The notes under the pieces: generated by a model | What the model was told of the DNA's origin: nothing | What the model saw: only the letters and a program-made list of their open reading frames with translations | The model's database searches: none | Shown: in pieces, positions 1-9,254 of the stretch | Layout: each line of letters begins with the position of its first letter | How positions within the stretch are numbered: position 1 is the stretch's first letter | Program-made: the position numbers and the translations under genes | Assembly: GCA_041504365.1 (NCBI GenBank) | Contig: CP167917.1 | Coordinates: 434,001 to 498,000 of the forward strand | Length of the DNA: 64,000 nt | Origin: Dryocola sp. LX212 | GTDB taxonomy: Bacteria > Pseudomonadota > Gammaproteobacteria > Enterobacterales > Enterobacteriaceae | Direction: 5' to 3'

Positions 1-188
1 TTATCGTGGTATTCGGGCTGTCCTTTCCACCGATATTCTTTGAGCTGATTTTGTCGCTGGCCGCGTTCTGGCTGGTACGCAGGTTGCTGACCCCTACGGG
101 CATCTATGATTTCGTCTGGCATCCGGCATTGTTCAATACAGCGCTTTACTGCTGCCTGTTCTGGCTCATCTCGCAGCTGTTCGTTTGA
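1..188 (+). CDS. aaeX: AaeX, small membrane protein of the aromatic-acid efflux operon (5' end missing)
   Basis: The reading frame is open from the window edge and ends at TGA 186-188, giving about 61 codons of a protein normally about 67 residues long, so only the first few residues are missing. The visible sequence is strongly hydrophobic, with two membrane segments, and matches AaeX (DUF1656), including the stretch [15 protein letters not shown]. The gene is first in aaeXAB and lies 7 bp from aaeA. It is thought to assist or be co-expressed with the efflux pump; its exact role is unknown. Confidence 0.93.
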   Translation, partial: IVVFGLSFPPIFFELILSLAAFWLVRRLLTPTGIYDFVWHPALFNTALYCCLFWLISQLFV

Positions 189-195
189 GGTTGAT

Positions 196-1128
196 GTGAA
201 AACACTTACAAGAAAAATAACCCGCACCGCCATCACGCTCATTCTTGTGCTGCTGGCTTTTATTGCCATATTCCGTGCCTGGGTGTTTTACACCGAATCA
301 CCCTGGACGCGTGACGCCCGCTTTACTGCGGATGTTGTCGCCATCGCCCCGGACGTCTCAGGCCTGATCACTGCCGTTCCGGTTCATGACAACCAGCTCG
401 TGAAGAAAGATCAGGTGCTATTCACCATCGATCAGCCACGGTATCAGAAAGCGCTGGAAGAGGCCGAAGCTGATGTTGCCTACTACAAAGCGTTAGCCAG
501 TGAAAAGCGGCGCGAGGCAGGACGTCGTAACCAGCTCGGCACCCAGGCTATGTCTCGTGAAGAGATTGACCAGTCCAATAACCTGCTGCAAACAGTGCTG
601 CACCAGCTTGCAAAGTCTGAAGCCACGCGTGACCTGGCGCAGCTGGATCTGCAACGTACCGTCATTCGTGCTCCGGCAGATGGCTGGGTGACCAACCTTA
701 ATGTGCACGGTGGGGAATTTATTACCCGTGGCTCTACGGCTGTGGCGCTGGTGAAGCAGCACACCTTCTACATTCTTGCCTATATGGAAGAAACCAAGCT
801 CGAGGGCATTCGTCCGGGTTATCGCGTGCAGATCACCCCGCTTGGCAGCAACCGCGTGCTGCGCGGTACGGTTGACAGTATTTCCGCAGGCGTCACCAAT
901 GCCAGCAGTACCAGTGACTCAAAAGGCCTGGCTACGGTTGACTCCAATCTGGAATGGGTTCGTCTGGCGCAGCGCGTGCCGGTGCGTATTCGTCTCGATC
1001 AGCAGCGGGGCAACCTTTTCCCGGCGGGGACCACGGCAACGGTTGTTGTCACCGGTGAAAAAGACCGGGATATCAGCCAGGATTCCGTATTTATCAAGTT
1101 CATGCATCGTCTGCGTGAATTTGGTTAA
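196..1128 (+). CDS. aaeA: AaeA, p-hydroxybenzoic acid efflux pump membrane-fusion subunit
   Basis: This 310-residue HlyD-family periplasmic adaptor works with AaeB to export p-hydroxybenzoate and related aromatic acids. There is one N-terminal membrane anchor (about residues 11-30), a lipoyl/barrel-sandwich half (about 50-84), a helical hairpin (about 85-150) and the second half starting near [13 protein letters not shown] chose the GTG at 196 rather than the upstream in-frame ATG at 106 because 106 lies inside aaeX and the GTG gives the family's 310-residue length. In E. coli the operon is induced by aromatic acids through AaeR, which would lie just outside the window. Confidence 0.96.
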   Translation: MKTLTRKITRTAITLILVLLAFIAIFRAWVFYTESPWTRDARFTADVVAIAPDVSGLITAVPVHDNQLVKKDQVLFTIDQPRYQKALEEAEADVAYYKALASEKRREAGRRNQLGTQAMSREEIDQSNNLLQTVLHQLAKSEATRDLAQLDLQRTVIRAPADGWVTNLNVHGGEFITRGSTAVALVKQHTFYILAYMEETKLEGIRPGYRVQITPLGSNRVLRGTVDSISAGVTNASSTSDSKGLATVDSNLEWVRLAQRVPVRIRLDQQRGNLFPAGTTATVVVTGEKDRDISQDSVFIKFMHRLREFG

Positions 1129-1139
1129 GCGCGGCTGAT

Positions 1140-3101
1140 ATGTACTCCATCTCACCCTTTCACCTACGCTTCGCCTTCAAGCTGGCGTTTGCCATCGTGC
1201 TGGCGCTGTTTGTTGGCTTTCACTTTGAGCTCGAAACGCCGCGCTGGGCGGTCTTAACTGCCGCCATCGTTGCGGCTGGCCCGGCATTTGCCGCGGGTGG
1301 CGAGCCATACTCCGGCGCGATACGCTACCGCGGTATGCTCCGCATCATAGGTACCTTTATCGGCTGTATCGCGGCGCTGGTTATTATCACGACCCTGATC
1401 CGCGCGCCGATCGTTATGCTGCTGGTCTGCTGCGTCTGGGCAGGGTTCTGCACCTGGGTCTCCTCGCTGGTGAAGGTCGAGAACTCCTACGCATGGGGCC
1501 TGTCGGGTTATACGGCGCTGATTATTATCGTCACCATTCAGGCAGACCCGGTTACGGCCCCGCAGTTTGCCGTCGAGCGCTGTAGCGAAATCGTTATCGG
1601 TATCGTCTGCGCCATCCTTGCTGACTTGCTCTTCTCCCCGCGCTCCATCAAGCAGGAAATCGACCGCGAGCTGGACAACGTGCTGGTGGATCAATATCGC
1701 CTGATGCAGCTTTGTATCGCCCACGGTGAAAAAGAAGAGGTCGATAAATCCTGGGCAAACCTGGTGCGGCGTACCACCGCACTGGAGGGCATGCGTGCGA
1801 ACCTGAAAATTGAATCCTCACGCTGGGGGTTGGCAAACCGTCGCCTGAAAGCCATCAATACGCTCTCTCTGACGCTGATTACCCAGGCTGGCGAAACCTA
1901 CCTGATTCAGAACACACGTCCGGAATTCGTCACGCCGGAATTTAAAATGCTGTTCGAGATGCCGGTTGAGACGGCCGCCGACGTTCACAAGCAATTGAAA
2001 ATTCTGAGGAGATTCATCTCATCCAGCGGTGAAAAACATACCCCCGTTACTATCAGTAGCTGGGTTGGGGCCGCTACGCGTTTCCTGCTGCTGAAGCGGG
2101 GCGTTGCCAGCAACACCAGGATCAGTGCCGTAGAAGAAGAAATCCTCAGCGGTGAAACCGTTGTTAAGGTGCAGTCCGCCGAGCGGCATCATGCGATGAT
2201 TAACTTCTGGCGCACAACGATATCCTGTGGCCTGGGAAGCCTGTTCTGGCTGTGGACCGGCTGGACTTCCGGCAGCGGGGCGATGGTGATGATTGCGGTG
2301 GTTACCTCACTTGCCATGCGCCTGCCAAACCCTCGTATGGTCTCGCTGGATTTTCTTTACGGTATGCTGGTGGCTCTGCCGCTGGGGGCGCTCTATTTTC
2401 TGGTTATCATTCCCTCAACCCAGCAAAGCATGCTGCTGCTGTGTATCAGTCTTGCGCTGCTCGGCTTTTTCATTGGTATCGAAGTGCAAAAACGGCGCCT
2501 GGGTTCAATGGGAGCACTTGCCGGGACGATTAACGTCATCGTGCTGGATAACCCGATGACATTCCACTTCAGCTCCTTCCTGGACAGCGCGCTGGGGCAG
2601 ATTGTCGGCTGTTTCCTGGCCATGATGGTGATACTGTTGGTGCGGGACAACTCGAAAGAGCGTACCGGGCGCATGCTGCTCAACCAGTTTGTTTCGGCCG
2701 CCGTTTCGGCGCTGACTACCAATAAAGCGCGCCGTAAAGAAAATCACCTGCCCGCACTTTATCAGCAGCTCTACCTGCTGCTGAATCTGTTTCCGGGCGA
2801 CATTGCACGTTACCGGCTGGCGCTGATCCTCATTATTGCGCACCAGCGGCTGCGCGATGCTCCGATACCGATCAATGCCGATCTCTCTGCATTTCACCGG
2901 CAGCTTCGTAATACGGCTGACAAAGTGATCTCGGCTTCAAACGATGACAAACGGCGTAAATATTTCCAGCAGCTGCTCGGCGAGCTGGAGGTTTACCAGG
3001 AAAAGCTCAAGGTCTGGGAAGCACCGCTTCAGGTGACCGAGCCGGTCAAACGGCTTGCCGACGTTCTGCATCGCTATCAACATGCGCTGATTGATGCTTA
3101 G
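1140..3101 (+). CDS. aaeB: AaeB, p-hydroxybenzoic acid efflux pump inner-membrane subunit
   Basis: This 653-residue FUSC-family inner-membrane transporter closely matches E. coli AaeB (655 residues). It has two blocks of membrane helices (about residues 10-165 and 355-500), each followed by a soluble cytoplasmic region, the usual FUSC layout. Conserved stretches include [22 protein letters not shown] and [24 protein letters not shown]. It starts 11 bp after aaeA, so it is the third gene of aaeXAB. A GC-rich hairpin lies just downstream. Confidence 0.97.
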   Translation: MYSISPFHLRFAFKLAFAIVLALFVGFHFELETPRWAVLTAAIVAAGPAFAAGGEPYSGAIRYRGMLRIIGTFIGCIAALVIITTLIRAPIVMLLVCCVWAGFCTWVSSLVKVENSYAWGLSGYTALIIIVTIQADPVTAPQFAVERCSEIVIGIVCAILADLLFSPRSIKQEIDRELDNVLVDQYRLMQLCIAHGEKEEVDKSWANLVRRTTALEGMRANLKIESSRWGLANRRLKAINTLSLTLITQAGETYLIQNTRPEFVTPEFKMLFEMPVETAADVHKQLKILRRFISSSGEKHTPVTISSWVGAATRFLLLKRGVASNTRISAVEEEILSGETVVKVQSAERHHAMINFWRTTISCGLGSLFWLWTGWTSGSGAMVMIAVVTSLAMRLPNPRMVSLDFLYGMLVALPLGALYFLVIIPSTQQSMLLLCISLALLGFFIGIEVQKRRLGSMGALAGTINVIVLDNPMTFHFSSFLDSALGQIVGCFLAMMVILLVRDNSKERTGRMLLNQFVSAAVSALTTNKARRKENHLPALYQQLYLLLNLFPGDIARYRLALILIIAHQRLRDAPIPINADLSAFHRQLRNTADKVISASNDDKRRKYFQQLLGELEVYQEKLKVWEAPLQVTEPVKRLADVLHRYQHALIDA

Positions 3102-3114
3102 TCTGAGTTCCCGA

Positions 3115-3139
3115 GCCGACGCCCTGCGTCGGCTTTAAA
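3115..3139 (+). terminator. GC-rich hairpin after aaeB, likely terminator
   Basis: A perfect 8-bp stem (GCCGACGC / GCGTCGGC, loop CCT) lies 14 bp after the aaeB stop and is followed by TTT then AAAA, so the T-run is short. The same 19-bp hairpin recurs at 3278-3296 with a much better T-run. Confidence 0.6.
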
Positions 3140-3198
3140 AGGGTTAATAAGCGTCTGGAAATGCCATACGAAAAGATGACGCTATTAAAATAAACAAA

Positions 3199-3218
3199 AA
3201 AATCAATTTATTGATTTT
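3199..3218. promoter_or_regulatory. 20-bp palindrome upstream of the GabD-like gene, candidate operator
   Basis: AAAATCAA and TTGATTTT form a perfect 8-bp inverted repeat around TTTA in an AT-rich stretch between two copies of the same terminator hairpin. A symmetric site of this size suits a dimeric repressor or activator. No regulator gene is adjacent, so the role is only inferred. Confidence 0.3.
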
Positions 3219-3277
3219 CAGCTTTAATTCACAAAGAAGGAAAAACCACGCTTTTTACTTCTTTGTCAGCAAACTTA

Positions 3278-3302
3278 GCCGACGCCCTGCGTCGGCTTTT
3301 TT
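3278..3302 (+). terminator. Second copy of the hairpin, with T-run
   Basis: The 19-bp hairpin of 3115-3133 is repeated exactly and here is followed by six T residues, a good intrinsic terminator. It lies only 45 bp before the ATG of the GabD-like gene. It either ends a short transcript from the 3140-3277 interval or acts as a leader attenuator. A second inverted repeat (ACAAAGAAG / CTTCTTTGT, about 3231-3265) lies just upstream of it. Confidence 0.6.
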
Positions 3303-3346
3303 GTATCTATACTTACCTGATGTGCTTTTTAAAAGAGGAGAAAATT

Positions 3347-4801
3347 ATGACAAATCAGGCACTCCAGGACAGTGAACTATTCAACACCGGATATCTGGTC
3401 AACGGCGAATGGCGCAAACTTGATAAGACCTTTGACGTGATCAACCCTGCGACCGGCGAGACCATTGCGCAGGTTGCCAAAGCGGGTAAGAAAGAAACCG
3501 AACAGGCCATTGCTGCGGCCACGAAAGCTTTCCCTTCCTGGCGCGCGAAAACCGCCAAAGAACGTTCAACCATCCTCTATCGCTGGTATCAGCTGATGAT
3601 CGAAAACAAGAGCTGGCTTGGGCGTTTAATGACGACCGAGCAGGGCAAGCCGCTAAAAGAAGCCGAGGGAGAGGTGGAATACGCCGCAAGCTTTATCCAG
3701 TGGTTCGCTGAACAGGCCAAGCGTGCGAACGGCGAAATTATCCCGCCCGCTAAGCCTGGCTCCCGCATTCTTGCCACCCGCGAACCTATCGGCGTGGTTG
3801 CTGCTATCACCCCCTGGAACTTTCCGATGGCGATGCTGACCCGCAAGCTGGGGCCTGCTCTGGCAGCGGGCTGTACTGGCGTAATCAAACCGGCTAATAA
3901 CACGCCTCTGTCCGCTTTTGCCCTGCTGACGCTGGCGAAAAAAGCTGGCGTCCCGGACGGTGTGCTGAATGCCGTTGCCGGTAACACGCAGGAAATCAGT
4001 GACGCCATTATGGCAAGTCGCGATGTTCGCAAAATCTCCTTCACGGGTTCCACGGCGGTAGGTAAAACGCTGGTACGTAACGCGGCTGAAACCATGAAAA
4101 AAGTGTCTATGGAGCTGGGTGGCAACGCGCCATATATCGTCTTCGACGATGCGGATATCGACGAAGCCGTGAAAGGAGCCATCGCCAATAAGTTCCGTAA
4201 TGCGGGCCAGGTTTGCGTCAGCGTAAACCGGTTCTTTATCCAGGAAGGGGTGTATGACGAATTCGTCAGTAAACTGGCGGATGCGGTTAAAACGCTGAAA
4301 GTCGGAAACGGTCTTGAAGAGGGCGTTATCGTTGGGCCGCTGATTGAAAAATCTGCCGTCGACAAGGTGCGAGAGCATGTCGAAGATGCGCTGGAGAAAG
4401 GCGGCAAGGCGCTGGTGGGCGGTAAAAGCCACCAGCTGGGCGGCAACTTCTGGCAGCCTACGGTAATTGTTAACGCCAGCGATGACATGAAGCTGGCGCA
4501 GGAGGAGACGTTCGGCCCGCTGGCCGCATGCTTCAGCTTTAAGACGGAAGAAGAGGTCATTGAGCGCGCCAACAATACCCCATTTGGCCTGGCGGCATAC
4601 TTCTATACTCAGGATCTTAAGCGCGTTTTCCGCGTTTCGCAGGCGCTGGAAAGCGGCATGATTGGGATTAACGAATGCGCGGTGTCAACGGAGCTTGGGC
4701 CGTTTGGCGGCGTAAAAGAATCTGGTCTTGGCCGGGAAGGTTCGGTGCTGGGGCTGGATGAGTTTCTGGAAGTGAAAACCCTGCATATTGGCGGACTGTG
4801 A
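3347..4801 (+). CDS. NAD(P)-dependent succinate-semialdehyde dehydrogenase, GabD-like
   Basis: This 484-residue aldehyde dehydrogenase would oxidise succinate semialdehyde to succinate, the last step of GABA and related amine catabolism. Seen in the sequence are ITPWNFP with Asn158, Lys181, the general base Glu256 in MELGGNAP, catalytic Cys290 in GQVC, and the GGVKESGLGREGS C-terminal motif. The ATG at 3347 has a strong Shine-Dalgarno (AGAGGAG) 7 bp upstream. The longer frame from 3263 runs through a terminator hairpin and is rejected. The gene sits between aaeB and yhcO, which are neighbours in E. coli, so it is an insertion relative to that genome. Substrate specificity is inferred from family similarity; a GabD paralog acting on another semialdehyde is possible. 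Confidence 0.88.
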   Translation: MTNQALQDSELFNTGYLVNGEWRKLDKTFDVINPATGETIAQVAKAGKKETEQAIAAATKAFPSWRAKTAKERSTILYRWYQLMIENKSWLGRLMTTEQGKPLKEAEGEVEYAASFIQWFAEQAKRANGEIIPPAKPGSRILATREPIGVVAAITPWNFPMAMLTRKLGPALAAGCTGVIKPANNTPLSAFALLTLAKKAGVPDGVLNAVAGNTQEISDAIMASRDVRKISFTGSTAVGKTLVRNAAETMKKVSMELGGNAPYIVFDDADIDEAVKGAIANKFRNAGQVCVSVNRFFIQEGVYDEFVSKLADAVKTLKVGNGLEEGVIVGPLIEKSAVDKVREHVEDALEKGGKALVGGKSHQLGGNFWQPTVIVNASDDMKLAQEETFGPLAACFSFKTEEEVIERANNTPFGLAAYFYTQDLKRVFRVSQALESGMIGINECAVSTELGPFGGVKESGLGREGSVLGLDEFLEVKTLHIGGL

Positions 4802-4841
4802 GTGTTGATATGCGGAGCGTGTTCCGGCGGGGTGACAGGAG

Positions 4842-5114
4842 ATGAAAAAATATACCTTTGATTTTAGCCAGATAGAGGACCAGCCAGCATTCTATCGCCG
4901 CTTTATCCAGACTTTTGCGCTGGAGAAAAAACAGGTTCGCGATCTGGACAGCCTTTGGGATGTAGTAATTGGAGGACGTCTGCCGCTCCCGGCGGAAATC
5001 GAATTTGTTAACCTACCGGAGATGCAAAGACGCCGCTATGGCGCGCTGATTCTGCTGTTTGATGAGGCAGAGGAGGAACTGGAGGGCCAGCTACGCTTCA
5101 ACGTACAGGCATAA
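4842..5114 (+). CDS. yhcO: YhcO, barstar-family protein
   Basis: This 90-residue acidic protein of the barstar (RNase inhibitor) fold family closely matches E. coli YhcO, including [19 protein letters not shown] and [15 protein letters not shown]. There is no barnase-like ribonuclease next to it, so its partner, if any, is unknown. It follows the dehydrogenase by 40 bp with a plausible ribosome site (ACAGGAG) and may be co-transcribed. It converges on yhcN with a terminator between. Confidence 0.9.
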   Translation: MKKYTFDFSQIEDQPAFYRRFIQTFALEKKQVRDLDSLWDVVIGGRLPLPAEIEFVNLPEMQRRRYGALILLFDEAEEELEGQLRFNVQA

Positions 5115-5136
5115 AAAAGCCCCCGCGAGCGGGGGC
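5113..5136 (-). terminator. Terminator between yhcO and the yhcN paralogs
   Basis: The hairpin GCCCCCGC / GCGGGGGC at 5119-5136 is preceded on the + strand by six A, which is a U-run for transcripts coming from the minus strand. It therefore best fits the end of the yhcN-type gene and may also stop yhcO read-through. Confidence 0.75.
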
Positions 5137-5163
5137 AAAGTCGTCGGACGTGACGACGAGGGT

Positions 5164-5430
5164 TTATTTGTACAGCTCAGCCGTTGCGTGGCGGGTATCG
5201 CCAGAACGGGCTTCGGTAATGCGATACGCTGAAGCCCCTTTTTCAGTCGCTTTTTGCGACAGCTCCTGACGCATATCCATCGGCGCACTGCCAACCTGGC
5301 TGACAGAAATGCTCCCCATAGACTGCATGCCCTGAGCCTGTTCGCTGGAGATTTGCTGCGCTGCTGCGCTGGCACCGAAAGAGAGCACGGAAAGAAGGCT
5401 GACGGCTGCGATGGTTAATGTGGTTTTCAT
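5164..5430 (-). CDS. YhcN-type DUF1471 (YdgH/BhsA/McbA-like) periplasmic protein, copy 2
   Basis: This 88-residue exported protein has a signal peptide of about 22 residues ending ASA, followed by one DUF1471 domain. It contains GSISVSQVGSAPMDMRQEL and ends ITEARSGDTRHATAELYK. Family members in E. coli (YhcN, BhsA, McbA) are small periplasmic proteins linked to acid, peroxide and biofilm stress responses. It is a tandem paralog of the gene at 5557-5820, sharing the C-terminal EARSGD.xHATAELYK motif, and lies 126 bp downstream of it on the same strand. Which copy is the true orthologue of E. coli yhcN cannot be settled here. Confidence 0.88.
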   Translation of the reverse strand: MKTTLTIAAVSLLSVLSFGASAAAQQISSEQAQGMQSMGSISVSQVGSAPMDMRQELSQKATEKGASAYRITEARSGDTRHATAELYK

Positions 5431-5556
5431 GATGTCTACTCCTGAATAAGGTTCACGACGGCCGGAAGGGCTATACGGCTTTTATTGTTCTTGGGGCCGT
5501 CGACTGTTGATTTCATTTACTCGTTTATTACTGGTCTGGCTTATAACGCTGCGGGT

Positions 5557-5820
5557 TTATTTATACAGCTCAGCCGTTGCGTGCCACTGGTCGCCAGAGC
5601 GCGCTTCGATGATGCGGTAGGAAGAAGCCCCTTCCTGCTCGGCTTTTTGCTCCAGCTTTTGGTGCATATCCATTGGCGAGCTGGCGATACCGCTGATGGA
5701 AACGGTGCCTACCGGCTGAAGGTTTTGAGCCTGTTCAGCGTTAACGGATGTGGCGGCGAAAGCGCCGAATGACAGCATTGAAAGCAGGCCTGCAGCTAAT
5801 AAAGTGTTTTTCATGTTCAT
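5557..5820 (-). CDS. yhcN: YhcN, DUF1471 periplasmic stress protein, copy 1
   Basis: This 87-residue protein has a signal peptide ending SFGAFA and a DUF1471 domain with GTVSISGIASSPMDMHQKLEQKAEQEGASSYRI. I place the start at 5820 because GAGG lies 9 bases upstream and the result has the same 87-residue length as E. coli YhcN. The upstream ATG at 5877 lacks such a site. The gene follows argR on the same strand, as in E. coli. The role in peroxide and acid resistance is known for the E. coli protein and inferred here. Confidence 0.9.
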   Translation of the reverse strand: MNMKNTLLAAGLLSMLSFGAFAATSVNAEQAQNLQPVGTVSISGIASSPMDMHQKLEQKAEQEGASSYRIIEARSGDQWHATAELYK

Positions 5821-5976
5821 GATTTTTTTCCTCGTCGTATTCTTTTGTTGGGGTCCTTGTTTCGTGACCCTCATCACAAAATCAAGTATACACTAGTAAC
5901 GTGGAAAATTAATACCATGCTAACAATTCCCAATGAAACTTTACGTTAACAGAAGCTTTTTTTATTACCTCTGGTT

Positions 5977-6000
5977 ATTAAAACGGCGTTTTTATCGCCA
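5977..6000 (-). terminator. Weak hairpin with T-run between argR and yhcN
   Basis: Read on the minus strand, GGCG and CGCC enclose ATAAAAA and are followed by GTTTTAAT. The stem is short (TGGCG to CGCC), about 200 bp downstream of argR and 160 bp upstream of yhcN. It is plausible as the argR terminator but weak. Confidence 0.35.
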
Positions 6001-6095
6001 ATAAAATGTTAAATATAAGTAAAATCATAAGGATGGATGGCTTTGATAATTTGTGCGGTATTAAACATAGCCTACAATTTTTAGAGGAAATTATT

Positions 6096-6140
6096 ATGGC
6101 AAGGAAGGGGGAGGCAGTTTTCCAACGGGGAAGAGAATAA
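6096..6140 (+). CDS. Candidate 14-codon small ORF in a purine-rich tract
   Basis: An ATG at 6096 opens 14 codons (MARKGEAVFQRGRE) and is preceded at ideal spacing by AGAGGAAA (8 bases from GAGG to ATG). It lies antisense to the region between argR and yhcN. I recognise no family. The only support is the strong ribosome site and the unusual purine bias of the + strand from about 6096 to 6196. It may be chance. Confidence 0.18.
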   Translation: MARKGEAVFQRGRE

Positions 6141-6196
6141 AGAAGGCGGCGGACCGTGGGGGGAGGCCCACCATAGAGAGCGGGCCAGCGAGGAGG

Positions 6197-6670
<474 letters not shown>

Positions 6671-6693
6671 TCACCTTGAGGCAGGGAAACGAA

Positions 6694-6730
6694 TAACATT
6701 ACTATGCATTTAATTGCATTTTTATGCAAA
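6694..6730. promoter_or_regulatory. Tandem ARG boxes upstream of argR
   Basis: Two adjacent imperfect palindromes (about 6694-6711 and 6713-6730) read on the minus strand as TTTGCATAAAAATGCAAT followed by AAATGCATAGTAATGTTA. They resemble the pair known at the E. coli argR promoter, which starts with TTTGCATAAAAATTCATC. They lie 27-63 bp upstream of the argR start codon, so ArgR autorepression is expected. Confidence 0.7.
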
Positions 6731-6861
6731 TGCGAGCTAAAAATTAAGCCTGAATTAATGTTATGTAAGAGGCGGATTTTATCAAATTTCGTTATCCAGG
6801 AACATGCCTGTGTCACGACTCGGAAATAAGCCGCAAAGTGAATTAAATGTTATCAAAATGA

Positions 6862-8037
<1,176 letters not shown>

Positions 8038-8050
8038 TCGTCTAAGTGAT

Positions 8051-8084
8051 AAAAAAAAACCGGAACATCAGTTCCGGTTTTTTT
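8051..8084. terminator. Bidirectional terminator between mdh and degS
   Basis: AACCGGAAC / GTTCCGGTT form a 9-bp stem with loop ATCA, flanked by an A-run upstream and a seven-T run downstream. It serves convergent mdh (+) and degS (-). Confidence 0.9.
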
Positions 8085-8098
8085 ATGCCTGAAGATTC

Positions 8099-9166
8099 TT
8101 AGCCTCCCGCGGGATACTCCTGGATAGTGACCTGCAGCGTGAGCTTTTTGTCTTCGCGCATCACTTCTACCGGGATCACTGAGCCTGGGCGAATCTCTGC
8201 AACCTGGTCCATCGTCTCCAGCGCCGAAATGGCTGGCTTATTGTTCACGGAGACAATCACGTCATTCACCTGAATACCCGCTTTTGCCGCCGGGCCGTCC
8301 GGTGACACTTCGTTAACGATAATGCCCTGAATCTGATCGATACCCGTTGCCGGGCCGTGCAGAGGTGTGATCTCACGCCCGCCGATACCGATAAAACCAC
8401 GGATCACGCGACCATCGCGGATCAGCTTATCCATAATTTTTGTCGCCAGCTGGGTTGGGATAGCGAAGCCGATCCCTTCCGGCGTTTCACCGTCGTTGCT
8501 CTTATCAAAGGAGAGGGTGTTGATCCCCATCAGCTCACCCAGCGAGTTCACCAGCGCGCCGCCGGAGTTGCCGTGGTTGATAGAAGCATCGGTTTGCAGG
8601 AAAGACTGGCGTCCGGATGGGCTAAGGCCAATACGGCCCGTGGCGCTGATAATACCCTGAGTAATCGTCTGGCCCAGGTTATAGGGGTTACCAATAGCCA
8701 TGACCACGTCGCCAATGTGCGGCTGACGCTTGCTATTGATAGGGATGATAGGCAGGCCGGTGGCGTTAATTTTTAATACGGCTAAATCAGTGAGGTTATC
8801 CGAGCCGACCAGCAGGGCTTCGAAGACCCTGCCATCCTGTAAGGCAACGATGATCTGTTCCGCATCGTTGATCACGTGCTTGTTGGTAATGATGTAACCG
8901 CGGTCATCCATGATCACGCCTGAACCGAGAGTTTTAATCTCCAGCTGGTTCTGGGCATTGCTTCCCACGCTGCGGTTATAGACGTTCACTACGGCAGGCG
9001 CAGCCCGGCGCACCGCGATGTTATAGCTCAGCGGTGTTTCGTCGGCACTGTCAAACTTGGATGGCGCGAGCGGGGCGATCTTCTGGCGCAGCGAAGGTAG
9101 CGAAACCAACAGTATTGCTGCCACAACCAACCCGATCGCCACCGATCGTAAAATCTTCAGAAACAT
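8099..9166 (-). CDS. degS: DegS, site-1 serine protease of the sigma-E envelope stress pathway
   Basis: This 355-residue inner-membrane-anchored protease senses misfolded outer-membrane proteins and starts cleavage of RseA. It has an N-terminal membrane anchor (about residues 7-27), a trypsin-like domain with His97 (TNKHV), Asp127 (SDNLTD) and Ser201 (NHGNSGG), and a single C-terminal PDZ domain (about 255-350). It lies 88 bp downstream of degQ in the same orientation, as in E. coli. Confidence 0.97.
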   Translation of the reverse strand: MFLKILRSVAIGLVVAAILLVSLPSLRQKIAPLAPSKFDSADETPLSYNIAVRRAAPAVVNVYNRSVGSNAQNQLEIKTLGSGVIMDDRGYIITNKHVINDAEQIIVALQDGRVFEALLVGSDNLTDLAVLKINATGLPIIPINSKRQPHIGDVVMAIGNPYNLGQTITQGIISATGRIGLSPSGRQSFLQTDASINHGNSGGALVNSLGELMGINTLSFDKSNDGETPEGIGFAIPTQLATKIMDKLIRDGRVIRGFIGIGGREITPLHGPATGIDQIQGIIVNEVSPDGPAAKAGIQVNDVIVSVNNKPAISALETMDQVAEIRPGSVIPVEVMREDKKLTLQVTIQEYPAGG

Positions 9167-9212
9167 GGGTTTAATTTAATCAGTGAGAAAACGAACGCAG
9201 AATAACATGAGT

Positions 9213-9244
9213 TAATCGGACATCGTACTCGCGATGCCCGATTA
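9213..9244. other. Long imperfect hairpin between degQ and degS
   Basis: TAATCGG-A-CATCG and CGATG-C-CCGATTA form a 12-bp stem interrupted by one A/C mismatch, loop TACTCG. No T-run follows on either strand, so it is not a standard terminator. It starts 47 bp upstream of the degS start and could be an intercistronic RNA-processing or stability element. Confidence 0.45.
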
Positions 9245-9254
9245 CCGGACAAAA

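Noticed and set aside
3589-4575. 328-codon minus strand frame opposite the GabD-like gene
   Set aside because: Ser/Ala-rich shadow; the + strand protein has all aldehyde dehydrogenase residues.
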